From: Sphingomonadaceae bacterium
GTDB lineage: Bacteria; Pseudomonadota; Alphaproteobacteria; Sphingomonadales; Sphingomonadaceae
Assembly: GCA_024236195.1 (NCBI GenBank)
Contig: JACKKZ010000002.1
Coordinates: forward strand, 186,001 to 250,000
Reading direction: 5' to 3'
Length of the DNA stretch: 64,000 bases
Shown here in pieces: positions 41,341 to 50,379 of this stretch. The first letter of the stretch is position 1. Each line of letters begins with the position of its first letter. Under the pieces are notes generated by a model, which searched no databases, was not told the origin of the DNA, and saw only the letters and a program-made list of their open reading frames with translations. The position numbers and the translations under genes are program-made.

Positions 41341-42234
41341 TTATACGGCTGACGCCTGTTTCGCATGCCCGGCAATGGCATCTGCCATCGGCTCAACAAG
41401 GCCGAGCGGAAGATTGTGCCCCATACCAGCGAAGGTCTTCAGATTCGCGCCGGGAATATGCGCCGCCGTGTCATGCCCGCATTCAACCCTGACCAAGGGG
41501 TCATCTTCGCCATGCACCACCAGCGAGGGCGCGGTGACACCCGCCAGCCGCTCGCGGCGGCAACCATCGGCAATGATCGCCGCCATTTGCCGACCAACAC
41601 CTTCCGGATAATGGCTGCGATGGAAATCGCGCGTGACGCGGGCTTTCAGCAGTTCCTCGTCATAGGGATAGGCCGGGCTGCCAATCGTGCGGGCGATCTT
41701 CATGCCATGCGCGACATTCACATCCTCATCAGCCGAATCAGGACGCTTGAGCAGCACCCGCATAGCTTCCTTGTCGGCTTGGGGCAGTTTGTGATGGCCG
41801 GTGGTGGACATGATCGAGGTGAGCGAGGCGATGCGCTCGGGATGCGAAAAGCCCATATGCTGCACGATCATCCCGCCCATGCTGGCACCAACTACGTGCG
41901 CGCGCTCTATCTCCAGCGCATCAAGCAGGCCGATCCCGTCCTTCGCCATATCCGCCAGTGAATAGGGGACGCGCGGGGTTATACCGAGGCGCTTCATAAG
42001 CATCGCCTTGACCACGCCGGGCGGCCGCAACCCATGGAATTTCTGCGACAGGCCGACATCGCGATTGTCATAGCGAATGACATGGAAGCCGCGCGCCACC
42101 AGCGCCTCGACCAGTTCGATCGGCCACAGCGTCATCTGCGCCCCCAGCCCCATCACCAGCAACATGGTGGGGTGAGCCGGGTTACCGTGCGTATCGTAGT
42201 GCAGCATTACGCCATTGGCGGTGGTTTCGGGCAA
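41341..42234 (-). CDS. Alpha/beta hydrolase
   Basis: A 297-residue serine hydrolase of the abhydrolase_1 group. The N-terminal strand LLVMGLGAQMTLW is followed by VIRYDNRDVGLS, the nucleophile elbow in VGASMGGMI, a cap with DFHRSHYPEGVG, HGEDDPLV with the acid, and GMGHNLP with the histidine. The start is TTG at 42234, placed five bases after a full AGGAGG; no ATG in this frame has such a site. The family includes haloperoxidase-like and meta-cleavage-product hydrolases, but the substrate is not defined. Confidence 0.88.
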   Translation of the reverse strand: MPETTANGVMLHYDTHGNPAHPTMLLVMGLGAQMTLWPIELVEALVARGFHVIRYDNRDVGLSQKFHGLRPPGVVKAMLMKRLGITPRVPYSLADMAKDGIGLLDALEIERAHVVGASMGGMIVQHMGFSHPERIASLTSIMSTTGHHKLPQADKEAMRVLLKRPDSADEDVNVAHGMKIARTIGSPAYPYDEELLKARVTRDFHRSHYPEGVGRQMAAIIADGCRRERLAGVTAPSLVVHGEDDPLVRVECGHDTAAHIPGANLKTFAGMGHNLPLGLVEPMADAIAGHAKQASAV

Positions 42235-42314
42235 GGCATCCTCCTGTTCAGGGGAACGTCTTGCCCGCAAACCGGGTCAGTCAGCAAGGGGGCCCGCATT
42301 CTAGCGGGGCGCAA

Positions 42315-42453
42315 AGCCCCCTCCTCTTCAGGGGAGGGGGTTTGGGGGTGGGGGCTGTCGGCGGACGCGGCGCCTGCCGCGCGGCCCCACCCCACTGCGA
42401 CCAGGCAACAAGTTGCCAAGTCTCGTTGCCCCTCCCCTAAAGGCGGAGGGACG
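42315..42453 (+). repeat. C/G-rich palindromic intergenic repeat, copy B
   Basis: The core hairpin CCCCCTCC (42317-42324) / GGAGGGGG (42333-42340) and G-run block to 42361 are nearly identical to copy A. The segment ends with an inverted version, CCCCTCCCCTAAAGG then CGGAGGG (42429-42450), so the whole looks like a small mobile palindromic element with terminal inverted ends. It fills most of the gap between the alpha/beta hydrolase start and the ppk2 stop. Confidence 0.75.
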
Positions 42454-42458
42454 CAGGG

Positions 42459-43523
42459 TCATTCTGCGCCGAATGTATATTCCCCGCGTTCATGGATCAC
42501 ATTGGCGCGGCCAACCAGCAGATCATCCACCCGGCCGACCCGTTCGAGATCCTTACCCGTATAAGGCAGTGAATGGAGGACATAGCGCATGGCGTTGAGC
42601 CGGGCGCGCTTCTTGTCGTTCGATTTCACCACCGTCCACGGGCAGTCCGCCGTGTCTGTGGCGAAGAACATCGCTTCCTTCGCCTTGGTGTAATCCTCCC
42701 ATTTGTCGAGGCTGGCGAGATCGACCGGGGAGAGCTTCCACTGCTTGAGCGGGTGGACCTTGCGCTCGGCAAAGCGACGGCGCTGTTCCTCCTGGCTGAC
42801 TGAGAACCAGAATTTGATCAGATGGATGCCGCTGCGCACGAGGTTGCGTTCAAACTCCGGCGCCTGGCGCAGGAATTCAGTATATTCCTCATCACTGCAG
42901 AAGCCCATCACGCGCTCCACACCTGCGCGGTTATACCAACTGCGGTCGAACAGCACGATTTCGCCCGTCGTGGGCAAATGCTCGACATAGCGCTGAAAAT
43001 ACCATTGGCCCTTTTCGACTTCGCTGGGCTTTTCCAGCGCGACCACGCGCGCGCCGCGCGGATTGAGATGTTCCATGAAGCGCTTGATCGTTCCGCCCTT
43101 GCCCGCCGCATCGCGCCCTTCGAACAGGATCACTAGCCGCTGCTTGTTCTCGCGCACCCATTGCTGGAGTTTGAGCAGCTCGGTTTGGAGCACGAATTTC
43201 TCGGCCTCGTAATCCTTGCGCAGCATCTTGTATTTGTAAGGATAGCCGCCATCGCGCCAGTCATCGGCCAGTTCGTCACTGCCCACGCGCGGTCTGCCCG
43301 GAGGCTTGGGCAAGCCGAGATGCTTGCGCAGCCGCGCCTCGTCGTCGGGTGAAGATCCGGAGAGGATCGCGTCAATCCCGGCGCTGTCACCGCGCTTCGA
43401 AATGTCATCCACGGCCGCCTCTACGGCCTCAACCGCCGCTTCGGTGCGTTCCGCCGCCAGGCCCTCTTCCATTGTCGGCTTCTTGCTGCCTGCCGCATTC
43501 TTCTTGTTCGCGCTGCGCGCCAT
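42459..43523 (-). CDS. ppk2: Polyphosphate kinase 2
   Basis: Transfers phosphate between polyphosphate and nucleotides, 354 residues. The N-terminal 100 residues are charged and alanine-rich. The kinase domain has Walker A FEGRDAAGKGGTIKRF, Walker B DRSWYNRAGVERVMGF, and the lid RRFAERKVHPLKQWKLSP, ending in the usual MRYVLHSLPY. It is a single-domain, class I-type PPK2. The start is ATG at 43523, preceded by GGAGGAAAAGA; the longer frame reaching 43682 includes no typical sequence. Confidence 0.95.
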   Translation of the reverse strand: MARSANKKNAAGSKKPTMEEGLAAERTEAAVEAVEAAVDDISKRGDSAGIDAILSGSSPDDEARLRKHLGLPKPPGRPRVGSDELADDWRDGGYPYKYKMLRKDYEAEKFVLQTELLKLQQWVRENKQRLVILFEGRDAAGKGGTIKRFMEHLNPRGARVVALEKPSEVEKGQWYFQRYVEHLPTTGEIVLFDRSWYNRAGVERVMGFCSDEEYTEFLRQAPEFERNLVRSGIHLIKFWFSVSQEEQRRRFAERKVHPLKQWKLSPVDLASLDKWEDYTKAKEAMFFATDTADCPWTVVKSNDKKRARLNAMRYVLHSLPYTGKDLERVGRVDDLLVGRANVIHERGEYTFGAE

Positions 43524-43855
43524 AGGTCTTTTCCTCCAATCCAAAGCAAGCCGGACGCGCAGAGGCCAATGGCCATTTGCGCGTGCCAGATTGCTGCACG
43601 TCGATCCTGTCGGAAGACTTGCACAGGCCCGGCAATATTCACCGAAAAAGCAAGGCTTTTTGCGAGTCTTTCCTTGACACAAATGTCCGCCTGCGGGGGA
43701 TTGGAGTCAAACGGATAGGGCGCATGATGAGTTGCAAGGAATGCAACAAAGCGGCGAAGCTTGAACAGGTCGGGACGCCTACCTACCACTATCGAAGTAA
43801 CATGAGGCCTCGCCTCGTCGTTGGGCTAAAGAATTGCACACAGGAGACGAACCAC

Positions 43856-44068
43856 TTGCCAAAGATGGTCCGGATTGTCCTAGCGGTCCTGCTGTTTCCG
43901 CCGATGCTGTTTGCTGCCTATATATCTGTTCAGGCTGGCTGCTTCCTCTGCATGGAAGACGAACTGGCTGGCAGTTGGTACGAAATTGTCGCCAACCTGA
44001 CCCTGCTACTTATGGGTTGTGCAGTGGCAGGAGCGTTCTTCTGGAATTGGTTCAAAGGCGAGATATAA
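43856..44068 (+). CDS. Small two-helix membrane protein
   Basis: About 70 residues, with hydrophobic helices near residues 5-22 (VLAVLLFPPMLFAAYI) and 45-63, and two cysteines between them (GCFLCMED). TTG at 43856 has AGGAG nine bases upstream; an ATG at 43865 is also possible, while starts at 43724 or 43577 would add sequence with unusual codon use. No family recognised. Confidence 0.5.
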   Translation: MPKMVRIVLAVLLFPPMLFAAYISVQAGCFLCMEDELAGSWYEIVANLTLLLMGCAVAGAFFWNWFKGEI

Positions 44069-44204
44069 CAGCGGAACTTCAATTGTTTTCCGAGATAGAA
44101 ATGAGAGCGGGTCTGACGGTGACCTGCAGAAAGATTGGAAAATCGCCATTTGCATGCGATCAGGGCTGGAACTGTGGGGGTCCAGAGGACAATGTCGGTG
44201 CAGC

Positions 44205-45791
44205 CTAAGGCACCAGCACCGTATCCTTCACCCCCTCATCCGTCTCCGGATAATCGAGCGTGTAGTGCAGCCCCCGGCTTTCGTGGCGGGCGAGCGCGCT
44301 TTTTACGATCAGCTCGGCACATTGGTGGAGGTTGCGCAGTTCGATCAGATCGGTGGTGACGCGGAAGGAACCGTAATAGTCCTCGATCTCCTGCCCCAGC
44401 AAGGCAATCCGGTGCGCAGCGCGCTCCAGCCGCTTGGTCGTGCGGACGATGCCGACATAGTTCCACATGAAGCGGCGGATTTCTGTCCAGTTTTGCTTGA
44501 TCACCACTTCTTCGTCGGAATCGGTCACCCGGCTGGCATCCCATTCGCGCACAGCTGGCGGGTCGGAGAGCGTATCCCAATTAGCGAGAATGTCCTTCGC
44601 GGCGGCTTCACCGAAAACGAAACATTCGAGCAGTGAGTTGGACGCAAGCCGGTTCGCCCCATGCAGCCCGCTTTCGGTTACTTCGCCCGCCGCCCACAGG
44701 CCGGGCAGATCGGTGCGCGCATTAAGGTCCACCAGCACCCCGCCGCAGGTGTAATGCTGCGCGGGGACAACCGGGATCGGCTCCTTCGTCATGTCGATGC
44801 CGAGGCCGAGAAGTTTGTCATAGATCGTCGGGAAATGGCCCTTCACGAATTCCGGCGTTTCGTGGCTGATATCGAGATGGACATAGTCAAGGCCATAGCG
44901 CTTGATCTGGTCGTCATTCGCGCGCGCCACGATATCGCGCGGGGCCAGTTCCATCCGCTCGGGATCATATTGCTCCATATAGCGCTGGCCAGTGACCGGA
45001 TTGCGCAAATGCCCGCCCTCGCCGCGCACCGCCTCGGTGATGAGGAAGTTCTTGACCTCAAGATTGTAGAGACAGGTCGGGTGGAACTGCATCATCTCCA
45101 TATTGGAGACCCGTGCACCCGCACGCCAGGCCATCGCAATCCCGTCCCCCGTCGCGCCGCGCGGTGCGGTGGAGAACTGGTAGACGCGCCCCGCCCCACC
45201 GCTCGCCAGGATCGTGGCGCGCGCGACATGGGCTTCGACTTCGCCGGTTTCCTCGTTCAGCGCATAGGCACCCCAGACGCGGCCAGAGCCTGAATAGCGC
45301 GCTTCATGCCGCCCGGTGATCAGATCAATACAGGCGCGACCTGCGAGCAGGGTGATGTTGGGGTTCTCTTCCGCTGCCTTGAGCAGAGCGGCCTGCACTG
45401 CCCAGCCGGTCGCATCATTGACATGCACGATCCGGCGATGGCTGTGTCCGCCCTCACGGGTCAGGTGCAGGTCTTCGCCGTCAGTGTTGAAAGGCACGCC
45501 CAGCTCAACCAGCCGGTCGATAGCAGCTGGCGCATTCTCGATGACGAATTCGACACTTTCACGATCGTTGAGCCCGGCCCCGGCAACCATCGTATCTCGC
45601 ACATGGTTTTCGAACGTATCCCCCGCATCGAGCACCGCCGCGATCCCGCCTTGCGCCCATGCGGTGGAACCACTCGCCAGCCCGCCCTTGGCCAGCACGA
45701 GCACTTTTCTGTGCTCCGCCAGCGCCAAAGCCGCCGTCAGTCCGGCAGCGCCACTGCCGATGATGAGGACATCATGTTGAATTCCGGTCAT
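44205..45791 (-). CDS. nadB: L-aspartate oxidase
   Basis: First enzyme of NAD synthesis from aspartate: oxidises L-aspartate to iminoaspartate with FAD. The 528 residues show the GSGAAGLTAALAL dinucleotide motif, LAKGGLASGSTAWAQGG, the HTREGGHS-type motif read as LTREGGHSHRRI, the FHPTCLY active-site strand, GGVLVD and GLWAAGEV. The flavoprotein C-terminal helical domain ends the protein. The usual partners nadA and nadC are not adjacent in the window. The start is ATG at 45791. Confidence 0.95.
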   Translation of the reverse strand: MTGIQHDVLIIGSGAAGLTAALALAEHRKVLVLAKGGLASGSTAWAQGGIAAVLDAGDTFENHVRDTMVAGAGLNDRESVEFVIENAPAAIDRLVELGVPFNTDGEDLHLTREGGHSHRRIVHVNDATGWAVQAALLKAAEENPNITLLAGRACIDLITGRHEARYSGSGRVWGAYALNEETGEVEAHVARATILASGGAGRVYQFSTAPRGATGDGIAMAWRAGARVSNMEMMQFHPTCLYNLEVKNFLITEAVRGEGGHLRNPVTGQRYMEQYDPERMELAPRDIVARANDDQIKRYGLDYVHLDISHETPEFVKGHFPTIYDKLLGLGIDMTKEPIPVVPAQHYTCGGVLVDLNARTDLPGLWAAGEVTESGLHGANRLASNSLLECFVFGEAAAKDILANWDTLSDPPAVREWDASRVTDSDEEVVIKQNWTEIRRFMWNYVGIVRTTKRLERAAHRIALLGQEIEDYYGSFRVTTDLIELRNLHQCAELIVKSALARHESRGLHYTLDYPETDEGVKDTVLVP

Positions 45792-45837
45792 ACCCCGTCA
45801 TGCCGGGAAGCAGCGCGCAGGGCAACAAAGTCCTGCT

Positions 45838-46782
45838 TTACCCTGCCCCGGTGAGCTGGACGAAGACATCCTCTAAGTCCGCTTCGCGCGTGGTCACATC
45901 CTCGATCGCAAAGCCCTGATCCTGCAGGATACCAAGCACCTGCCCGGCGGTGTTCTTGTCCTTGTCATAAGTGATTTCGATGGTCTGCTCGCCCGTCAGT
46001 TCGCAGCGGCTAAAGGTTTCGTGGCTCGGAGCCTTCGAAATCTCGCCCGCCACGGTCACCGCTACGACCTTCTCTCGCGCCATGCCGACAAGGTCTTTCG
46101 TAGGCTTGTTCGCGATCAACTCGCCATGGTTGATAATGGCGATACGGTCACAGAGTTCCTCGGCTTCTTCGAGGTAATGGGTGGTTAGCACCACTGTCAC
46201 CCCTTCGCGGTTAAGCTCTGTCACCAGTTCCCACAACTGGCGGCGCAGCTCGACATCGACCCCGGCGGTCGGCTCGTCCAGCACGAGGATCGGCGGTGAA
46301 TGAACCATCGCCTTGGCCACCAGCAGGCGGCGCTTCATCCCGCCTGACAATGTGCGGGCATAGGCGTTGCGCTTGTCCGCCAGCCGCACGGCGGCGAGTA
46401 ATTCCTCACTCCGCCGCAAGGCCTCCGGAATGCCATAAAAGCCCGCCTGATTCTGCAGCACTTCGTATGGCGTGAAGAAGGGATCAAACACGATCTCTTG
46501 CGGGACGATACCAATAGACCGCTTCGCATTGCGCGGCTGCTCGTCAATATCGAAACCCCAGATATTGGCGCTGCCGCTGGTCTTGGTCACCAGCCCGGCA
46601 AGGATATTGATAAGGGTCGATTTGCCCGCCCCGTTCGGCCCCAGCAAGCCGAAGATGCCGCCTTCCGGCACATCGAAGCTCACGCCCTTCAGGGCGAGCT
46701 TGCCTTCGCTCGCATCCGCACCCTTGGGCGGGGCGTAGCGTTTGACAACATTGTTGATGGAAATGGCTGGAGGGGTGCTCAT
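45838..46782 (-). CDS. ABC transporter ATP-binding protein (ABC-2 type)
   Basis: A 314-residue ATPase. Walker A is GPNGAGKST, the Q-loop is VPQE, the signature is LSGGMKRR, Walker B is ILVLDEPTAGVD, and the switch is TTHYLEEAE. A C-terminal extension of about 80 residues (EDVTTREADLEDVFVQLTG) is typical of drug or polysaccharide exporters such as NodI/DrrA. No permease gene follows in the window; downstream lies nadB. The ATG at 46782 is preferred over an upstream TTG. Confidence 0.92.
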   Translation of the reverse strand: MSTPPAISINNVVKRYAPPKGADASEGKLALKGVSFDVPEGGIFGLLGPNGAGKSTLINILAGLVTKTSGSANIWGFDIDEQPRNAKRSIGIVPQEIVFDPFFTPYEVLQNQAGFYGIPEALRRSEELLAAVRLADKRNAYARTLSGGMKRRLLVAKAMVHSPPILVLDEPTAGVDVELRRQLWELVTELNREGVTVVLTTHYLEEAEELCDRIAIINHGELIANKPTKDLVGMAREKVVAVTVAGEISKAPSHETFSRCELTGEQTIEITYDKDKNTAGQVLGILQDQGFAIEDVTTREADLEDVFVQLTGAG

Positions 46783-46844
46783 GGGCCTCAACTAGAGCGC
46801 GTTACGTGCGCTGGCAATGGGGCGAGCGGCAGCCCGAAAGCGCT

Positions 46845-46892
46845 GTAAACCTTACCACGCCGTTTACCGGCTTCGCCACAAGGCTCGTTTAC
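46845..46892. promoter_or_regulatory. Three GTAAAC/GTTTAC motifs upstream of the first DUF4402 gene
   Basis: GTAAAC (46845-46850) and GTTTAC (46862-46867) form an inverted repeat with an 11-base spacer, and a further GTTTAC lies at 46887-46892. They fill the divergent gap between the ABC ATPase and DUF4402 genes and may be an operator. No regulator could be assigned. Confidence 0.3.
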
Positions 46893-46916
46893 ACCTTGCC
46901 TGTACTTGTCAGCAGC

Positions 46917-47498
46917 ATGAAGGGGCCAGATTTCATTTCCGGGATGTGCCGGCTGGTGATGCGCATGGTCGCAGCTCTGGGCGTGTGCCTGGCTGCGATG
47001 GGGCCACTTGCGCTCCCTGCCCACGCACAATCCGTGGCAGCCCCGATTGAAATTGTTGTGCTAAAGCCGCTCAGCATCCTCAAGACCGAAGACATTGATT
47101 TTGGGAATATTCTGGTGAACGGCGCAGGCACAGTCGATCTGACACCATCGGCTAACCCCACCTGCACGACAAGTGCCAACCTGATCCATTCTGGCAATTG
47201 CCAACCCGCTGAATTTGTGGGGGTTGGTAGCGTTGCGCAGCTTGTCCGTTTCCGGCGTCCGGCAGGCAATAACATTACCCTGACCGGGCCGGGTACAGAC
47301 ATGGTGATGGACAACATCACCATTGATGGCAGCCCGACCATGATCTTCCTTGGTAATTTCGGTCGCAACAGCCGATTCCTGATCTCCTCGCTGGACGGCT
47401 ATTGGGAAATCCGTGTCGGCGGAACTCTCAACGTCCCGGCCAACCAAACTGCTGGCGTCTATTCCGGGACCTTGCAGATAGACGTGGCCTATTTCTGA
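46917..47498 (+). CDS. DUF4402 domain exported protein (first copy)
   Basis: A 193-residue exported protein. The signal peptide covers VMRMVAALGVCLAAMG and is cut near AHAQS. The mature part is a beta-rich DUF4402 domain: VVLKPLSILKTEDIDFG, a cysteine pair (CTTSANLIHSGNC), RRPAGNNITLTGPG, and the terminal VPANQTAGVYSGTLQIDVAY that is diagnostic of the family. Such proteins may be surface or fimbria-like subunits. ATG codons at 46917, 46944 and 46959 are all possible starts. Confidence 0.82.
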   Translation: MKGPDFISGMCRLVMRMVAALGVCLAAMGPLALPAHAQSVAAPIEIVVLKPLSILKTEDIDFGNILVNGAGTVDLTPSANPTCTTSANLIHSGNCQPAEFVGVGSVAQLVRFRRPAGNNITLTGPGTDMVMDNITIDGSPTMIFLGNFGRNSRFLISSLDGYWEIRVGGTLNVPANQTAGVYSGTLQIDVAYF

Positions 47499-47540
47499 TC
47501 CCCGTTGCGAATCCGCGCCTTCCGCAGTAACGGCAGGGCG

Positions 47541-47798
47541 ATGAGTATTGCACCGCCCGAAGTAACCCTGGTCGAAACCGCGCGAGTGAGCTGCGATGGC
47601 GCTGGCGCCATTCGCGGTGGTGAAGCCTATCGCCCGGCCGCGCTGGGGCATCCGCGCGTCTATCTCGAAATTGACGAGCATGGCTATGTGGACTGCGGCT
47701 ATTGTGACCGGCGCTTCGTGCTCAAGGGCGGTCCCGCTGATGGCGTAGATCAGTCCGACCTGCCGGATATTGCGTCAGGTGCCAGCGCGCAACCGTGA
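47541..47798 (+). CDS. CHCC zinc-finger domain protein (NDUFS6-like)
   Basis: An 85-residue protein with the zf-CHCC pattern: cysteine in VSCDG, histidine in GHPRVYLEI and the pair in CGYCDRRFVL. Homologues include the small mitochondrial complex I subunit NDUFS6, and bacterial members often accompany metabolic genes. A stand-alone copy is common in alphaproteobacteria. It lies between two DUF4402 genes without an obvious functional link. The start is ATG at 47541 with GGCAGGGCG before it. Confidence 0.85.
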   Translation: MSIAPPEVTLVETARVSCDGAGAIRGGEAYRPAALGHPRVYLEIDEHGYVDCGYCDRRFVLKGGPADGVDQSDLPDIASGASAQP

Positions 47799-47837
47799 AT
47801 TGGGCCAGCGCCGCTTTGGCTTGTGCATGGGCTTGAA

Positions 47838-47853
47838 TTAGGCTGAAATTAAC
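47838..47853 (+). promoter_or_regulatory. CtrA-like box upstream of the second DUF4402 gene
   Basis: TTAG-N7-TTAAC differs at one base from the alphaproteobacterial CtrA consensus TTAA-N7-TTAAC and lies 45 bases before the predicted start. A single site with a mismatch is weak evidence. Confidence 0.3.
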
Positions 47854-47897
47854 TATCAATCGCCATAGCATCCGTTCCACAAGAACGGGGCCTTATC

Positions 47898-48446
47898 TTG
47901 CATTTCCGGCTTTCCTTCCAGTCAATGCTGCTGGCAGCGATGGTATTCTTTGTTGTTGCAATGCCTGCGGCTGCGACAGCCCAGGACCAGACGGCGAATA
48001 CCAAGATCGTTGTGGTCCGCCCGCTTACTCTGGTGAAGGATGAAGACCTGGATTTCGGCTTGATTCTGCCGGGTAGCAGCCAGGGATTTGTCATCCTCAA
48101 TCCTGATGGCAGTGTCACAACATCAGGTGGCGTCATCGCTGTTGCGGGCGACCCGCAGGCTGCAACTTTTTATGGCTATGGCCGGTATCGCCAGTATCTG
48201 CGCCTGCGCATTTCCGCGAACCGCTATTTCCTGCGCCGCCAGGGCGGTAACGAGACGATGCGGATGGACGATATCGTGATCGGCAGTAATCCGCCAACCG
48301 AACTGACAACCAACCCCCGCCTATTCTATATTGGCAGCCCGGATGGCTTTTTCGGCTTCTCGCTGGGCGGGAGACTGAGAGTTGGTGCAAACCAGACCCC
48401 CGGAGTTTATGTCGGCGAATTTGATGTACTGATCGAGTATCTCTGA
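47898..48446 (+). CDS. DUF4402 domain exported protein (second copy)
   Basis: A 182-residue paralogue of the protein at 46917: signal peptide (MLLAAMVFFVVAMPAAATAQ), VVVRPLTLVKDEDLDFG, ISANRYFLRRQ, and the family-closing VGANQTPGVYVGEFDVLIEY. It lacks the cysteine pair of the first copy. The start is probably TTG at 47898, eight bases after an AACGGGG; ATG at 47925 would also leave a complete signal peptide. The two copies, split by the zinc-finger gene, may form one surface structure. Confidence 0.8.
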   Translation: MHFRLSFQSMLLAAMVFFVVAMPAAATAQDQTANTKIVVVRPLTLVKDEDLDFGLILPGSSQGFVILNPDGSVTTSGGVIAVAGDPQAATFYGYGRYRQYLRLRISANRYFLRRQGGNETMRMDDIVIGSNPPTELTTNPRLFYIGSPDGFFGFSLGGRLRVGANQTPGVYVGEFDVLIEYL

Positions 48447-48493
48447 CCTGACGGCCCTGTGCAGGTCGCTCACCACACCCTATATCCACTCAC

Positions 48494-49918
48494 ATGAGTG
48501 ACACGACCGATCCCCGCGCGCTGATTTACGGCAACCAGCTCACCCCCAACGAAGCGCAGACCCTGGCCCACGAAACGCTGGCCGGGTGCGATGATGGCGA
48601 GCTCTATATGCAGTTCGTCGCCAGCGAGAGCTTCCTGTTCGACGATGGCCGCCTGAAAACGGCGGATTATTCGCGCGAAAGCGGCTTTGGCCTGCGCGGT
48701 GTCTCCGGCGAGATGACCGGTTTCGCCCATGCCAATGAAATCAGCACCCCGGCCATCCGCCGTGCGGGGGAGACCTTGCGCCTCCTGGATCCGGCAAGTG
48801 GCGCGCCTGCCAGCGCCCCGCAACGCAGCAACCGGCACCTCTACACCGATGCCAGCCCGCTTGACGCTGTCCCTTTCGAGGCCAAGGTCAAATTGCTGGA
48901 AGCGATTGATGCCGCTGCCCGCGCTCGCGATCCACGCGTGGCGCAGGTGACCGCAGGCATGGCCGCAAGCTGGAGCGTGGTGGAAATCGTCCGCGCCGAT
49001 GGCTTTGTCGCGACCGATATCCGCCCGCTGGTGCGCCTGAATGTCAATGTCGTTGCCGAGCAGGATGGCCGCCGCGAAACCGGCGCATTCGGCTTTGGCG
49101 GGCGCTATCTCTATGATGCACTGATGAGCGAGGAAGGCTGGAACCGCGCGGTGGACGAAGCGGTTCGGCAGGCGCTGGTAAACCTCGAAAGCGTCGATGC
49201 CCCGGCGGGCGAAATGACCGTGCTGCTCGGCCCCGGCTGGCCCGGTGTCTTGCTGCACGAGGCCATCGGCCACGGGCTTGAAGGTGACTTCAACCGCAAG
49301 GGCACCAGCGCCTTCTCCGGCCGCATCGGCGAACGGGTGGCGGCCCCCGGTGTGACCGTGGTCGATGATGGCAGTCTGGCTGACCGGCGCGGCTCACTGT
49401 CAATTGACGATGAAGGCACACCCACCAGCGAAACCGTGCTGATCGAAGACGGCATCCTGAAAGGCTATATGCAGGACCGGCTCAACGCCCGGCTGATGGG
49501 GGTCGAGCCAACCGGAAACGGCCGCCGCGAAAGCTATGAACACGCGCCTATGCCGCGCATGACCAACACCTTCATGAAGGCAGGCAAGGATGATCCGGCG
49601 GAATTGCTCAGCCGGGTAAAGAAAGGCATCTTCGCCAAGAGCTTTGGCGGCGGGCAGGTCGATATTGTTTCCGGTAAATTCGTATTTTCCTGCACAGAGG
49701 CCTATCTGGTCGAAAATGGCAAATTGGGGGCGCCGATCAAGGGCGCAACGCTGATTGGCGACGGGCCCAGCGTGCTGACCAAGGTTTCCGGTATCGGCAA
49801 CGACCTTGAGCTGGACGAAGGGATCGGGACCTGCGGCAAGGGCGGACAAAGCGTCCCTGCGGGAGTTGGCCAGCCGACCTTGCTGGTGGATGGGCTGACC
49901 GTGGGCGGAACTGCCTGA
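48494..49918 (+). CDS. tldD: Metalloprotease TldD
   Basis: A 474-residue catalytic subunit of the TldD/TldE(PmbA) protease, which trims unfolded or modified peptides such as microcins. The metal site HEAIGHGLEGD (HExxxH) lies near residue 255. The N-terminal domain (SESFLFDDGRLKTADYS) and the C-terminal GTCGKGGQSVPAG are typical. The partner pmbA/tldE is not in the window. The start is ATG at 48494, 47 bases after the DUF4402 gene. Confidence 0.96.
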   Translation: MSDTTDPRALIYGNQLTPNEAQTLAHETLAGCDDGELYMQFVASESFLFDDGRLKTADYSRESGFGLRGVSGEMTGFAHANEISTPAIRRAGETLRLLDPASGAPASAPQRSNRHLYTDASPLDAVPFEAKVKLLEAIDAAARARDPRVAQVTAGMAASWSVVEIVRADGFVATDIRPLVRLNVNVVAEQDGRRETGAFGFGGRYLYDALMSEEGWNRAVDEAVRQALVNLESVDAPAGEMTVLLGPGWPGVLLHEAIGHGLEGDFNRKGTSAFSGRIGERVAAPGVTVVDDGSLADRRGSLSIDDEGTPTSETVLIEDGILKGYMQDRLNARLMGVEPTGNGRRESYEHAPMPRMTNTFMKAGKDDPAELLSRVKKGIFAKSFGGGQVDIVSGKFVFSCTEAYLVENGKLGAPIKGATLIGDGPSVLTKVSGIGNDLELDEGIGTCGKGGQSVPAGVGQPTLLVDGLTVGGTA

Positions 49919-49953
49919 CGCCGCCCCCGGTCAGGGCGGGTTAAGGTGCACCG

Positions 49954-50379
49954 ATGCAACCTCAGGCGATGAACAGAGTCGCTTCTGGAATTACGCTGGC
50001 GGTTGCCACCATCGGGCTGGCTCTGGCCCCGCAGGCCAGCAGTGCCCGAAGCCTGCAGGAAAAGGCCGCTGAGAGGCTGGACAAGCTGCTCGAAGGTCGC
50101 GTTGCAGGTGAGCCACAAGACTGTATTTTCCTGCCGCGGACAAATTATCACTTGCAGGTCCTGCATCGCACCGCACTGGTCTTTGGCCGGGGCAAGACGA
50201 TCTATGTCAATTACACCGAATCCCCGGAATTTATCGACCGGGGAGATCCCATCATATTCAAGGGAATGGCCAACCGGCTGTGTGATTATGACACTGCAAG
50301 TCAGGGCATCATGCTCGACAAGTTCATTCCCTATACGCGTGTGTCCGAGCCAGAAGCTGTGAAAGGAGAAGCACAATGA
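49954..50379 (+). CDS. Exported protein, paralogue 1 of a tandem pair
   Basis: A 141-residue protein with a signal peptide (LAVATIGLALAPQASSA). The mature part shows EKAAERLDKLLEGRVAGEPQ, a cysteine in DCIFL, VLHRTALVFGRGKTIYV and a second cysteine in RLCDYD. The same pattern recurs in the next gene. The two cysteines could form a disulfide in the periplasm. Family not recognised. It overlaps the next gene by four bases (ATGA). Confidence 0.75.
   Translation: MQPQAMNRVASGITLAVATIGLALAPQASSARSLQEKAAERLDKLLEGRVAGEPQDCIFLPRTNYHLQVLHRTALVFGRGKTIYVNYTESPEFIDRGDPIIFKGMANRLCDYDTASQGIMLDKFIPYTRVSEPEAVKGEAQ

Noticed and set aside
42235..42458. CRISPR or tandem-repeat array in the G-rich gap
   Set aside because: There are only palindromic ends and G runs, without regularly spaced repeats.
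43577..43855. N-terminal extension of the small membrane protein at 43856
   Set aside because: The codons are unlike neighbouring genes and no ribosome site precedes the upstream starts, whereas TTG at 43856 has AGGAG at nine bases.
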